Shown in pieces: positions 12,463-22,913 of a stretch of 64,000 bases of DNA. The DNA comes from Ashinkailepas kermadecensis. Its lineage: Eukaryota > Arthropoda > Thecostraca > Neolepadidae. The notes below the pieces were generated by a model, which saw only the letters and a list, made by a program, of their open reading frames with translations, did not search any database and had not been told where the DNA came from. A program made the translations under genes and the position numbers. Where the stretch lies: assembly GCA_034440615.1 (NCBI GenBank), contig JAOTOM010004388.1, forward strand, positions 83,501 to 147,500. Direction: 5' to 3'. Positions within the stretch are counted from its first letter, which is position 1. Every line of letters starts with the position of its first letter.

Positions 12463-12833
12463 CACCCAGTAAACATGCCGATGTTGACCCGCTGTCCGCA
12501 CGTGTCGGGGCGAGCTCGATATTTCGTAAACGGTATGCCGACATCGGACCGCTCTCGGCCCGAAATCGGCATACTGATCTGGAATATCAACATATGTCGG
12601 GTTGAATTCGGCATATCAATAACGGCCGGCTGACGTCGGGCCGTTGTCAGACATCCCACTACCCAGCCGACAGCGGGCCCCAAGCGTCCTGACAGCAGCC
12701 TAGCAGCGGTCCCACGTTGGCTGGGTTTCGGCTGCATATCGGCTTGGCGGACATTCCACTCCTCAGCCGACAGCGGGCCACTGGCGTCCAGATAGCGGAA
12801 CGACGTCGGTCCGCTGTCGGCATGTTCACTGTG
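12463..12833 (+). mobile_element. TIR element with CAGTAAACATGCCGA ends
   Basis: The left end CACCCAGTAAACATGCCGA mirrors the right end, whose reverse complement reads CACAGTGAACATGCCGA. The interior repeats short motifs of the CCGACNNCGG type (CAGCCGACAGCGGGCC occurs twice). This is a compact non-autonomous inverted-repeat element of about 371 bp. I could not find a TSD, so the superfamily is not assigned. Confidence 0.65.
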
Positions 12834-14137
12834 CAATGACCAATGCAAATTTCATCCCTGCCCTTGACATGCCTGTCATAGCCTGCCCTGGACATGTCTG
12901 ACATTTATCTACCTAGAACACGAGCCATCTCAGAATAGTTTCGCATTTTTATCCTTTTTATTGTTGACACCATGCGCATTAAATTAGGCATCAGTGGCCA
13001 ATAACAATAAGATCATAGTTCGGAGCTTTGTATAATTACTGGTGTTGCCAACAAGTGATTCAACCACATTGCTTTAATGTAACAGCACATGCAATGAATG
13101 CTAATCATACGAATTAGTAGGAAGGTTTGTGAACAGGGACACAAATGGCTCACATAAGTAATCGGGCGGGAAGTTTCACAGAACGTTCCGTGGCTGCAGT
13201 CCACGAAATATTCACATCACAGTCCACGGAATCCGCGGAATGAAGGAGACAAAGAACGCACCCCAAGTCTCCCCAGACACATTTGGTGATGGGCTTTGAC
13301 CTTGTATAACTTACAAGCAGGTGGTTGTCACTTCTGCAGCCGCCATAGGCCCATATTTCTGAGCTGGACGTCACGAGTACGATTGCCAGGCTGCGCCGAA
13401 TTTCTCCACCGAATTTGGAATATGCTCGATTTCTGCTCGGGCGCGTCAGTAAATAAGCCTCGGTAAAGCGACGATAAACTATGTACCGCGTTGCCAAGGA
13501 ATAAGGTTGCAGTTAGCGTGTTCAATGTGTGTGATGGCACGCAGTAATGTTCCTACCTAATTTAAAAATGAAAAATAGTGCGGTTGAAAAAGCAAGGTTC
13601 TTGGAGAGATTCGAATCCGCCAACTCTGGATCTCGAGTTTGAGTTCATACCTCTTCGCCACACGGCTGGGCGTAACTGCCCCCGAAGTTTGGGATGCGGG
13701 TTGGGCAGTGTGCAAGAAAACTTTGACGCTATATACCGCGATAGTTTCGATTGCTAGAGCAAAAGTAGTAGATAGTTTGGTGAAAGAAAGTGAAGCGATC
13801 CCTCTTTCGGTTCCAGAATCATGCGAAATGGCGCAATATAATCCGATATATGGTTTTTCGGAAATCGCAGCACCTCCCTGTATAGCATAGGAATCAGGCT
13901 ACATCGAACTGGTGACGTCACGATCAATCAGTCCGAAGCGTTCAAATCATCTAGTTACTGTACCTGATTATATGGCCTTGCTTACAAGGTTCGTTTAGAA
14001 AGTCTTGTAAGCTACGGCTTAGTACCTACATATGGCTTTCTTCAAAAATAGCAATTATAATACAGTGTGCATGCAGCTTCTTGCTGACTTTTCTTTCATG
14101 GTATCATAAGCTGGCAGATATGTGGCACACATGTGGC
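12834..14137. other. No gene; tRNA-like remnant on the minus strand near 13585-13670
   Basis: Reverse-complemented, about 13670-13585 reads TGGCGAAGAGGTA then GGATTCGAATC, which fit A and B boxes of a polymerase III promoter at tRNA spacing. The T-arm stem does not pair fully, so it is a SINE head or tRNA pseudogene rather than a working tRNA. The rest of the stretch is unassigned. A TGACGTCA lies near 13913. Confidence 0.35.
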
Positions 14138-14431
14138 CACTGGCGGATCCAGGGGGGGGGGCATTCCGGCCATGCCCCCCCCCCCAAGCGCTTCAAAGGG
14201 GGCCATAGTGTCTTTTCCCCCCCCCCAAACCAACAAAAGTAAACTAAATTAAAATGTAGTAACCTTTGCTGAGGTTAAAAAATAGGTTTCCTGGTGAAAT
14301 AATCTCCAATTTTAAAGGTATTTTGTTATGATTGTTTGGAAGCCCAATATGGTAGCATAGTACATTCTGACACATCGAGGGTTCTATGCTGTTGAAGTTC
14401 TGCTTACAGCAAGAGATGACGAAATCGGCAG
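14138..14431 (+). mobile_element. hAT-type miniature element, copy A3 (variant right half)
   Basis: Starts CACTGGCGGATCCAG and shares the left half of A2 up to GATTGTTTGG. It then continues with a different right half (GGTAGCATAG, CATCGAGGGTTC, CTGCTTACAGCAAGAG) shared with A4. The right terminus is damaged (AAATCGGCAG instead of AAATCGGATCCGCCAG). Confidence 0.85.
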
Positions 14432-14779
14432 TTTCATTATTCCTTCGTCAGATAGGTTCATGAAGTTTGTTTAGCCAGTAACGGGCAAGCGGACCCAGTG
14501 AGCCAGATTTCGAAAGCGGAATTTGAACAGGATGTTTTGTGCGAGTGGCCAGTTGAGCCCAGTTGAGCAGCATGTTTCGTATGTTGGTGTTGGGGTTGCT
14601 AAGATGAAGAGACAGGCTACATTGACTGATTTTTTCAAGAAGAATATCAAGAGGAGGTATGTATTGATATCCTGAATAAGAGATAACTGGTGGATTTACA
14701 TGTAGGGGAGATTCGGGTGGTAGGACCGGGCTATCAAAGTTTAAGGGTATTATTGCAGTTTAAGGTATCTACGAGACAA
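14432..14779. other. No gene recognised
   Basis: Unassigned sequence between two repeats. Confidence 0.35.
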
Positions 14780-15270
14780 GTTTTACGCATATACCCTCAT
14801 GAAGCGAATAAATAGGTTAGGTTTGGTTAGGCTGGGTTAGGCTGGGCTTCTGTTTTAAGTTGGAAAAATTATCGAAAACAATTTTTGAGGAGATTTAGAA
14901 ACACGATCCTTCAAAAACAGGTCAAGCTAGGTTAGGTTCGGTTAAGTTTTTTTATTATATTTTTTAACAAAAAAAGTTTGCAAATTTTATATAAAAAAAA
15001 CAATTTGTTTTCTTGCATGGAAGGATAGGCTAGGTTAGATTAAGTTAGGTTACATTTTTTTGTTACTTTGAACATCACTTTTTAATGCTATCTTACCCAA
15101 CTCCAAGCCCCTTTTTTGGTGTTACTTTGCCTCCCAACCGAAAAAGTATGCACTTGCAGAGGAAATGAGTGGTTGCATCATGTTGACCACATTCATAAAC
15201 ATTGCATCAGAAAAATAAATTCCAAGAATTCAACAATTACCTTAAGCTGCAAATTTACCACTTTATGGGT
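14780..15270 (+). repeat. GGTTAGG-associated dispersed repeat, copy 3 (longest)
   Basis: Begins with a GTATCTACGAGACAAGTTTT block and ATGAAGCGAATAAATAGG, then several GGTTAGGTT runs, then the TTTTTTGGTGTTACTTTGCC, GAGGAAATGAGTGG, CATAAACATTGCAT and CAAATTTACC blocks. It aligns with 36180-36690 over most of its length and appears to be non-coding. Confidence 0.7.
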
Positions 15271-15380
15271 CTTGGATGGTGTCTTGGATGACCATACTCA
15301 ACAAGGAAATACTCTGATAATAGGTTAGTCTTTTCTTTGAAGTCTGCTGGATGCAAATTGTATTGGCCTTTGGTAAGCTT

Positions 15381-15691
15381 CACTGGCAGATCCAGGGAGG
15401 GGCCATTCCGGCCATGGCCCCCCCGAAGCGCTTAAAATGGGGGGGGCATAGTGTCTTTTGGCCCCCCAAAACCAACAGAAGTCAACTAAATTAAAATGCA
15501 GTAACCTTTGCCGAGGTTAAAAAATTGCGTCTGGATGAAAGAATCTCCAATTTTAAACGATTTTTTTTTAAATTAAAAATAACTGTTTGGTAGCCAGTAT
15601 GGTAGCATAGTAGATTCTGACACACTTCGAGGGTTCCATGCTGCTCAAGTTCTGCTTACAGCAAGAGTTGACAAAATCGGATCCGCCAGTG
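15381..15691 (+). mobile_element. hAT-type miniature element, copy A4 (variant, both ends)
   Basis: 311 bp from CACTGGCAGATCCAG to CGGATCCGCCAGTG, with the A3-type right half. It shows that the variant right half belongs to a complete element with an intact TIR. The flanking 8-mers do not match, so the TSD has decayed or the site was rearranged. Confidence 0.85.
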
Positions 15692-15859
15692 TGTACATGT
15701 GCACGAACGTTGACGTGGTACAAGACGTTGAACGTGAACGTGAACGTTTTGGTAAACAAGAACAAAGTTCCGGTAACATAGAAACGGTGGAGGCAGGCTG
15801 GGGCCCCTATACAGGAAATTATATTGTCAATGATTATTTTATTTTAATTTTACTTTTTA

Positions 15860-15986
15860 TTTTTAAAATGGCCCCTTTGCCAAATAGTGGTCGAAATCCG
15901 GTGCTTTTAAGCAAAATAGTGGGAAAATGGGCACCCTCCAAATCCGTTCGACCCCTCCCCTGATGCAATTCCTAGGTACGCCACTG
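15860..15986 (+). mobile_element. hAT-like fragment ending CTAGGTACGCCACTG
   Basis: Shares GAAATCCGG, AAATCCGTT and the CCTAGGTACGCCACTG end with 1742-1862. It abuts the A5 fragment directly at 15986/15987. Confidence 0.6.
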
Positions 15987-16066
15987 GGGGAGGGGGAGGG
16001 GAGGGGGCTGACGCCGAAAACCGAAAGTTGCCCCCCCCCCAAACCGGTGGGCTAGATCCGCCAGTG
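15987..16066 (+). mobile_element. hAT-type miniature element fragment, copy A5
   Basis: Contains the A2-type right end only: G-rich run, GACGCCGAAAACCGAAAG, C-run, ACCGGTGGGCTAGATCCGCCAGTG. The left half is missing, cut exactly at the end of the neighbouring hAT-like fragment. Confidence 0.8.
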
Positions 16067-17026
16067 CATGTGGCTCTTGGTGCAGGTCGAGACCGGGGTG
16101 CTGCCTATCAATATTGAATATATGCACATTTTCATTGGGATATAGGTGGTTACCTAGGTAAATATCAAGCTTATAGTACGATGGGTTGACTGCTGAAGAT
16201 AAATATAGTTTGCATATCCACAATCTCAATGAAAACTGATTGTTGTTCCAGTCATTGCAAGTTTGACAATGACTGGAAATTGAGTGGAATGAATCGAGTG
16301 CAAGCTCCATATACATGTGCTTTTGCCATTGTGCATCATGTGTGCAAGCATCATTATGACAATGCAATTGTTGACCAGTGGCTTTGCAGATTTTTCAAAC
16401 AATCTGGTTTAAAATGCATCAACATCAGCTAATCTCAACATTTTATGTAAGTCGTGCTTGCAAAATGGAAGGAAATCCAACTCCTTTGTTTTTTCCACAA
16501 AATTTTCAATTTTGCAGCAAAAGGTGGAGAGTCAATCCACTACCCAATCCAAATCTGTTTCATTTCAGTACAAAATGTGCTGGTTGGCGTCAACTAAGTT
16601 TTGTAAGTAGCATGGTGTTTTTCATTTTTTCCCTTTAACTTTCTTCTCAGCATAAAAATAGCATGGGTTATTGGGGGGGGCAAATCAACATAGGGGGCCA
16701 AGATCAACATTGGTGGGGCCATGGCCCCCACAAAAGGATACAAATCGACGCCCCTGCAGACGACAATCGTTGGTACGGACATTGGAATCCCAGGCGGGGG
16801 AGGAGACATTTGGTATCCCACAGTTTTCCTGAATAACTCCGGAATTGATACCGAAGGGAGACTGGAGCATCCAAGAACCCACATGAATATGGAAGATACA
16901 TGAGCAGAAAATTAGCTTCAGGTCATTTATGGTTATGTGACTGTGGCGTCAATGCAATTACGGCTGGGGATTCGGGCTTGTGAGCTTTATCTTAGTAGTT
17001 CGCGCGTACTTTCAGACACGTGGGCA
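16067..17026. other. No gene recognised
   Basis: Unassigned. About 16670-16760 contains G- and C-rich runs with GGGGCCATGGCCCCCAC, probably another decayed miniature element. Confidence 0.35.
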
Positions 17027-17479
<453 letters not shown>

Positions 17480-17942
17480 CTCTATAAACCTTGAAAAAGG
17501 AGTGCACACGCACTCAACGCACATGACCAAGACATGACACCGGAGGGAAATGGCACACGATGTATCGCCACGCTGTTCGAACTATCGTCACAAGTGGTCG
17601 TCAGCAGCATGGCAACGGGTTTATCCGCAACACAAAGACTGATGTTACGACTGCGCAAGACCGTCGCAAGTCTTAATAGGGTACCCACTAGATTTCAGCA
17701 CAAGGCATCTAGCACTCGCCATAGGCGCCCCAACGACTAAAACGTTCCACAATCCGCACAGACATTACACACTTTCACAATGTGGTGTAGACCCGAAACA
17801 AACCGCCCCTCCACTTCGCATCCCCGGCGGGATCCTCATTTTCCGCCCGACGCTAGTTATAATAATTAGTGCACTAGCATCTTATTCTAACATCGCGCAA
17901 ACAGGTGGTCACATCACACCCGTTTTACACTGTAACTAACGA
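17480..17942 (-). other. LTR element 3' untranslated region
   Basis: Non-coding between the Pol stop and the 3' LTR. No convincing polypurine tract precedes the LTR (the adjacent bases read AAGGTTTATAGAG). Confidence 0.55.
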
Positions 17943-18605
17943 CTATTCTAACAACACCCAGCCAGGAGCTCGCTTAACCCGACTCGATCGTCGCAACACA
18001 GTTGGCGGTACACTCGGGGGAAGTACAGGCCCGGGGTCATCTGTCTCTGACCCCACTCCCTCCACGGATGGAACATCAGAACATTCTATCCCTAAGCTAA
18101 CCGCAGTGCTCATCAACGCCGGTTCTCTCCTGACAGCGGGGCACCCATTCCCTTCTTCCCTTTGAACGGAAGTTGCTTGGGTGGGACCCAGATCGCCGCT
18201 GTTACTGTCGTCACCACCAGCCGCTAACGCATCCGCGCCGAGATCCCCACTTTCCCCAACGACGCGAGTTCCGAGAGCGGTGCTTCCGGAGGAAGGATGT
18301 GAACCCCCTTCGCCTCCAGATTCCAGCACACCAGGTCGGAATATGTCACATCGAACGGGTGGTGCGGGTGACCCAACTCCGGACGCCGGGGCGAGCGGCT
18401 CACCGACGCCCTGCCTCTCATCATCCACACTCAAGCCACGTCCTGCTGGTGTGTCTGTTACACCAGCTGCACATCCAGGCACTGCATCCCTGGTCACCTG
18501 AGCGGTCGTTGGTTGCAGTCTGTTATGATGTACTAGAATCGTCTTTCTGCTCCCGTGCAGACGTATCCGATAATTTACATATCCAACTTCCGGCTCTCGT
18601 CCCAA
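17943..18605 (-). pseudogene. C-terminal end of Gypsy Pol (integrase tail)
   Basis: The roughly 220-codon open frame begins just after a stop in its own frame, so it lacks a true start. Its first 35 residues contain NYRIRLHGSRKTILVHHNRL. This is the pattern of the small C-terminal integrase domain of Ty3/Gypsy elements, in which a Tyr-Arg-Ile strand is followed by Val-His-His-Asn-Arg-Leu. The middle is a low-complexity Gly/Ser/Pro/Asp-rich linker. The last residues, RRSSRVKRAPGW, match the basic tail common at the end of such Pol proteins. The catalytic integrase core and all upstream enzymes are missing. The piece is fused out of frame behind the gag start at 18706-18575. Confidence 0.8.
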
Positions 18606-18706
18606 TCATGAAGCCTACTGAACCTCTCATAGTCGTCCAAAAATCTCTGCACCGAGCCACCTCCGTCGAAGCTTGGCATACCAACCATAGCAAACCTTGG
18701 CTCCAT
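18575..18706 (-). pseudogene. Truncated gag start of the LTR element
   Basis: An ATG at 18706 opens 43 codons ending at TAA (18577-18575). The peptide contains PSFDGGGSVQRFLDDYERF followed by RLHDWDESRK. This is the N-terminal capsid pattern of Ty3/Gypsy and related Gag proteins: a Phe-Asp-Gly start, a Phe-Leu-x-x-Tyr/Phe helix, then Trp-Asp. The reading frame stops within a few bases of the point where pol-derived sequence begins, so the stop is created by the deletion junction. It overlaps the Pol-tail frame by about 30 bases. It probably makes no functional Gag, although the start region may retain RNA packaging signals (inference). Confidence 0.7.
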
Positions 18707-19326
18707 TCTGCTAGTTCCAATAATGGGCTTCAACTACAGACTTGTGAATACGGCTTATGCTCGTTACTCGACACTTCCAATATCCAAACGCGTCTGGCTC
18801 GACTGAATCACGCCACACGCCTCATTAAACCGACATATATGCCTCGCCTTGACAAAGCACTCACGGTTCCGACGCTGAGAATCGCACGCAGGAGTTGCGA
18901 GTCAGTCCTTCTGCGTAGGGCCTTAGCCGTGTCCTCGGGATACCACGTTGCTACGCGGAGTCGTTACATCATCTCAATCAGCTGGCGCGCAGAAGAGTAC
19001 TGGAGGCGCCTGCTAGTCTGCCGTTGCTAGGCGACAACAGCACTCTCACCAGAACCTGTATCTGGCAGGGTCGCCATCTTGCAATCGCCGTACATCTTGC
19101 TCGCGACCCCCAAACTCATCACTGGCACGCAATCCTTCTGTGTAAGTGGCTGCACTCACGCGTCACACCGGGCCAAGTCCTAAGTATCACTACACTCCGT
19201 TGCGACTGAATTCAGACGACGCAAATTCTCCACTGCTCAGTCCGCCACAATGCTCAGTCGAGTCATCTGGCTCCCGTCGTGCGAGTCGGACGACCCGAAA
19301 GCTGTCAATCCAACCGCCGCCGCCAA
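18707..19326 (-). other. LTR element 5' leader
   Basis: Lies between the 5' LTR and the gag ATG. Immediately inside the LTR the minus strand reads TTGGCGGCGGCGG, where a primer binding site is expected. I could not match it to a specific tRNA with confidence. Open frames on the plus strand here (to about 285 codons) are antisense shadows. Confidence 0.55.
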
Positions 19327-19524
19327 TGTAGTCGCTGGGTCCGAATTGCAAACACGTATGACAGATTCGAGTCCAACCCGCACGGGCGGACCGCACGTCC
19401 GCCCGCAGCCAGCTTTATTCTCACTCTGCCCACGGCCGGAGTCTTTTGGCGCGAAAGCAACAAGCCAATCGGAAGGCACGCGTCGGCTTGGCGACGCGCG
19501 GGACCATGACGTCACCCGTCTACA
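19327..19524 (-). repeat. 5' LTR (198 bp)
   Basis: TGTAGTCGCTGGG at the left boundary and CCCGTCTACA at the right, followed directly by (TA)n. On the minus strand the order is TGACGTCA, ATTGGCTTG (inverted CCAAT) and AATAAA, a sensible U3-to-R order for a minus-strand element. Confidence 0.9.
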
Positions 19525-19550
19525 TATATATATATATATATTATATATAG

Positions 19551-19606
<56 letters not shown>
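19525..19606. repeat. (TA)n microsatellite, right of LTR element
   Basis: Continuation of the TA tract that ends at 17302, with a few TATTATATAG and TGTATA interruptions. Confidence 0.95.
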
Positions 19607-19610
<4 letters not shown>

Positions 19611-19930
19611 ATATGTACATATACATATTTACCGACCTAGGTACGATGTTGGTGCGTTCTTTGGTATCTGGTTTCACATTGGTACATGTCTTACATATAT
19701 AGGTACCTAAAGCGCAAACTGAGAACAACGGCGACAACTACACCAGCGTACCCACCTGCCCTCACCCCGACACCGACTGACATAACTACAAGATTGCATG
19801 TTCAAAAAACAGAACAGCGAGTGCCCGCGACCCGCCACTGTTACCTACGCAAGAAAAGCCACGGGTATCCAAATACTAACCGAAAAAATCCACCTCTTTC
19901 ACGTCCTCATCTCCGGTCGCACTGTACCTC
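19607..19930. other. No gene recognised
   Basis: Unassigned sequence between the microsatellite and the TIR element. Confidence 0.35.
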
Positions 19931-20044
19931 ATAGGCAACTTTAGGAAAAATGCCTACTAAACTTCCGGAAGTTTAGTAAATATTCCTACTAAACTCACTT
20001 CCCCTCTTAGTAAATATACCTACGAAACCTTCTCGAGATGTGTT
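19931..20044 (+). repeat. Left TIR of the 2.4-kb element
   Basis: Contains the perfect 20-bp palindrome CTAAACTTCCGGAAGTTTAG, then TAAATATTCCTACTAAAC and TTAGTAAATATACCTACG. Confidence 0.8.
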
Positions 20045-22209
20045 GAGAAGTACCATTGAAACCATATTGAGCGAATTAATTACAGTTCGAATTCGGTTCG
20101 GCATACTTCAGTTCAGCTCAATTAAGTTCGGCAGCAACGAATGTCAGCTGCTTTGATGGACGTCCTTTTCAAGTCAGAATTTCTGTGTTTGTTCAGTGGT
20201 CATAAAACTCAGGTAAAAAAACAGTTATGCCCACAATGACGTTTCCAAACGTCATACATCGATCTCATAAATCGTCATTGGGTGGCCATATCCAGTATAA
20301 CGAAGACCTTTAATATGACGTCAAACAGTTTTCAACAGTTCACGTCAAACAGTCACCAATCGAATCGTTGGACTTGGCACGCATGCGCGTTTTACGCAGC
20401 CGATTTTCTGCGGTGGCCTCTGAAGTAGTATTATGTTATGAGAGGGATTAATGGCCTATGGCCATTGGAAATAGCACTACTGCATGAAGTTCAAGGTATG
20501 GCCTTCGGGCTGGGGAGTATCTAGCAGAGTGGGAAACTTACTTTCCGGGTTGGGAGTCGGAATGCATACCGATTTCTTCTGGAGTACATTTTCATGGACA
20601 TTATTTTTTGATGCATGGAATCTGTTTACCAGTAACCGACCGGAAAAACCTAAATCAGTACCTACATAATATGCATAAGTAATATCATTCTCATTTTTTG
20701 TCAAATCAAATGCCAAAACATAGGAACAAAGAAGTGAACGATGGATGGCACCGCCCGGCAGTGACCCGTAATAATCAGCACTGTTTCGTTTCTCATAACT
20801 CACAGGAGAAATGTGCTTTCCTTTCACTGTTGGTCTCAGTACAAGGCTAGCCATATGAAAAACGAACAAAAATACTTCACACTTCACCTTCAGCTCAGAG
20901 CGCATGCCTACCAAGCAGCCAATTTTCAATGTAATACAAACGCAACCCAGCTACTGCACATGCCACAGTTGGATGTGATCAAAGCAAAGGATCAGTCAAG
21001 GTCTTGTGTTTACAGTATGACACTGTAAACCATATGTTCAAAGTTGCTAATGGTTATGATGTCATATGCAAAATACCTTGCATTGATTGGTTGACAGACG
21101 GATTTCAGAAAAGAAAATGCTAACGCAGCCAATTCTGATTGGTGGCCTCTGGGACTGCAGAGGACGTCTCTTAAAACTGTGCAACTTTCCCACTACATGG
21201 GTGGCAGGAACACAGGTTTTCCGAGACATGGCTCCAGAGCTGGAGAAGTGTTCTCAGTGCGCATGCACATCATCTTGCAAGTTGCTGTTGGCACGTTGTT
21301 GTCGGCAATTCTGGTGGTTGAGATTGATGGAGTGTGTGAAGCTGTGGTCCGGCTGCTGACTGCTACAAAGAGTGATTAGTTTGAGTGGTGACCGGAAGTG
21401 GAATAACCAGCGTTTTTTGGGTGTCGTTCTGTTTGTTTTTATTGATATCTTTGTTCTCACATTTGTGTTGGAGTACATGTGAAGCCCATCCTATCCAGTA
21501 TGAATCCGGAGTGCAAAAATGTTTTCAGAGATAGAATCTCTTAAGAACTGCCTTATTTCCCACCCTGCTATCTAGCTAAGTAGGTAGTCATACCAGCACC
21601 GTAATGCATTTTATGGTGCCGGGTTGTTGCTGTGCACATGCATGAAGCGAAGGGTGTCTGTTTTATGTGAACGGATATTAGAATGCTTGTTTATTTTCAT
21701 TATTCTTTGTGCTAGGTGCATAAAGTGTGTGACTTCTCACATGAACTGCAGTGCCTCATTTCATTCACAGTTAATCTTAAGGCCATGTGCATGGTTTGCA
21801 GGGATCAAGTTCGGTATAATTGGAGATCAAGATAAATTTTGATTCTTTTGAATTTTTATTTTGATTACAGGGTATTTTAATGTAAAATTGATGATGCGAC
21901 AACTCATTTTCTCTGCAAATGATTACTTTTCAGTTGGCAAAGAAATACAATATCAAAATCTTAACTACAAATATAGCACATCGCTTATAATTATTCATAC
22001 CTGGTGTGTCACAGACATGATAAAGAAGAAATTCAACACTTCATGCACTCAATTTAATACTCTGACATTGAAAACCTTATGTTTCTGCCTTAATTCAACA
22101 TTGATTTAAGAGAATTCATACTCCCAAACTGATGCATCCACAATGCGACCAAGGCCGGAAGTTCCTTGCAATGCTGTAATCGTTCAGGGCAGTGCTGTCA
22201 ATCCAACAC

Positions 22210-22318
22210 ATCCTGAAGAAGGTTTAGTATGTATATTTACTAAGGGGAAGTGTGTTTAGTAGGAATATTTACTAAACTTCTGGAAGTTTAGTAGGTATTG
22301 TTACTAAAGTTGCCTATG
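22210..22318 (-). repeat. Right TIR of the 2.4-kb element
   Basis: Reverse complement of the left TIR, ending AAAGTTGCCTAT. Its internal palindrome has one mismatch (CTTCTGGAAG core). Confidence 0.8.
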
Positions 22319-22394
22319 GAGATATATACAATGTCACACATATTTGATGACGTCATGACCAGAATATTTGCTTTGGAGGATTCTGGTTTTCCGG

Positions 22395-22620
22395 TTAGGT
22401 TAGGCTAGATTATATTATGCTATAATACATTTTATATATTATGCTACATTATCTTAGTCTAGGTTAGGTTAGGTTAGGTTACTTGTGCCTATGATGTCAT
22501 CAATTGTATTGACTGCCATTGACTTAAAAGTAATCATTTGCAGTGAAAATGAGTGATCGCATTATCTTCATCAAGTCAAAAAGCATACTATTACACAAAA
22601 AAAAATCCAAATTTACCTGA
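22395..22620 (+). repeat. GGTTAGG-associated dispersed repeat, copy 4
   Basis: Contains four consecutive GGTTA-type units near 22460, then GAAAATGAGTGATCGCATTATC and an AAATTTACC end as in the other copies. A partial (TA)-rich insertion lies near 22415-22445. Confidence 0.6.
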
Positions 22621-22913
22621 AGTTCTACCTACTTGTACCTAATGCAGGAAGTTTTTTCATATTTATTAGCATTGTGAAAGCTAATTTAAGCCTATTTTAT
22701 TCATACTCTAAGTAAATATATAGAAGCCTATACACCAGTTTTTTTAGTTTTGTTTCCTTTATGCTGTGATTTGAATGAATTTGGTATTCCTTTCTTTAGG
22801 AAGTGACAACTTTTCAAGATATACTCAATTCAAGGTGAAGTGCTTGTATTTCAATTAAGTAGTGATTTAACCAAGAAAGAAGGTATTATTGCAGCTTAAA
22901 CTACTTTCAGAAC
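22621..22913. other. No gene recognised
   Basis: AT-rich, unassigned. Confidence 0.35.

Larger units (their letters stand above)
19931..22318. mobile_element. 2.4-kb element with long terminal inverted repeats
   Basis: The first ~114 bp (19931-20044, ATAGGCAACTTTAGG...) are matched by the reverse complement of 22210-22318 with few changes. Inside each arm is a palindrome, CTAAACTTCCGGAAGTTTAG on the left and a one-mismatch version on the right. The interior holds only short frames without recognised transposase motifs. It also has a hairpin at about 20225-20290 (AATGACGTTT/AAACGTCATT arms) and another at 21008-21030 (GTTTACAGT, 5-bp spacer, ACTGTAAAC). No TSD was identified. It could be a non-autonomous DNA transposon or a foldback element. 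Confidence 0.75.

Noticed and set aside
18173..19030. 285-codon plus-strand frame
   Set aside because: Antisense to the LTR element's gag start, leader and pol tail; no domain similarity.
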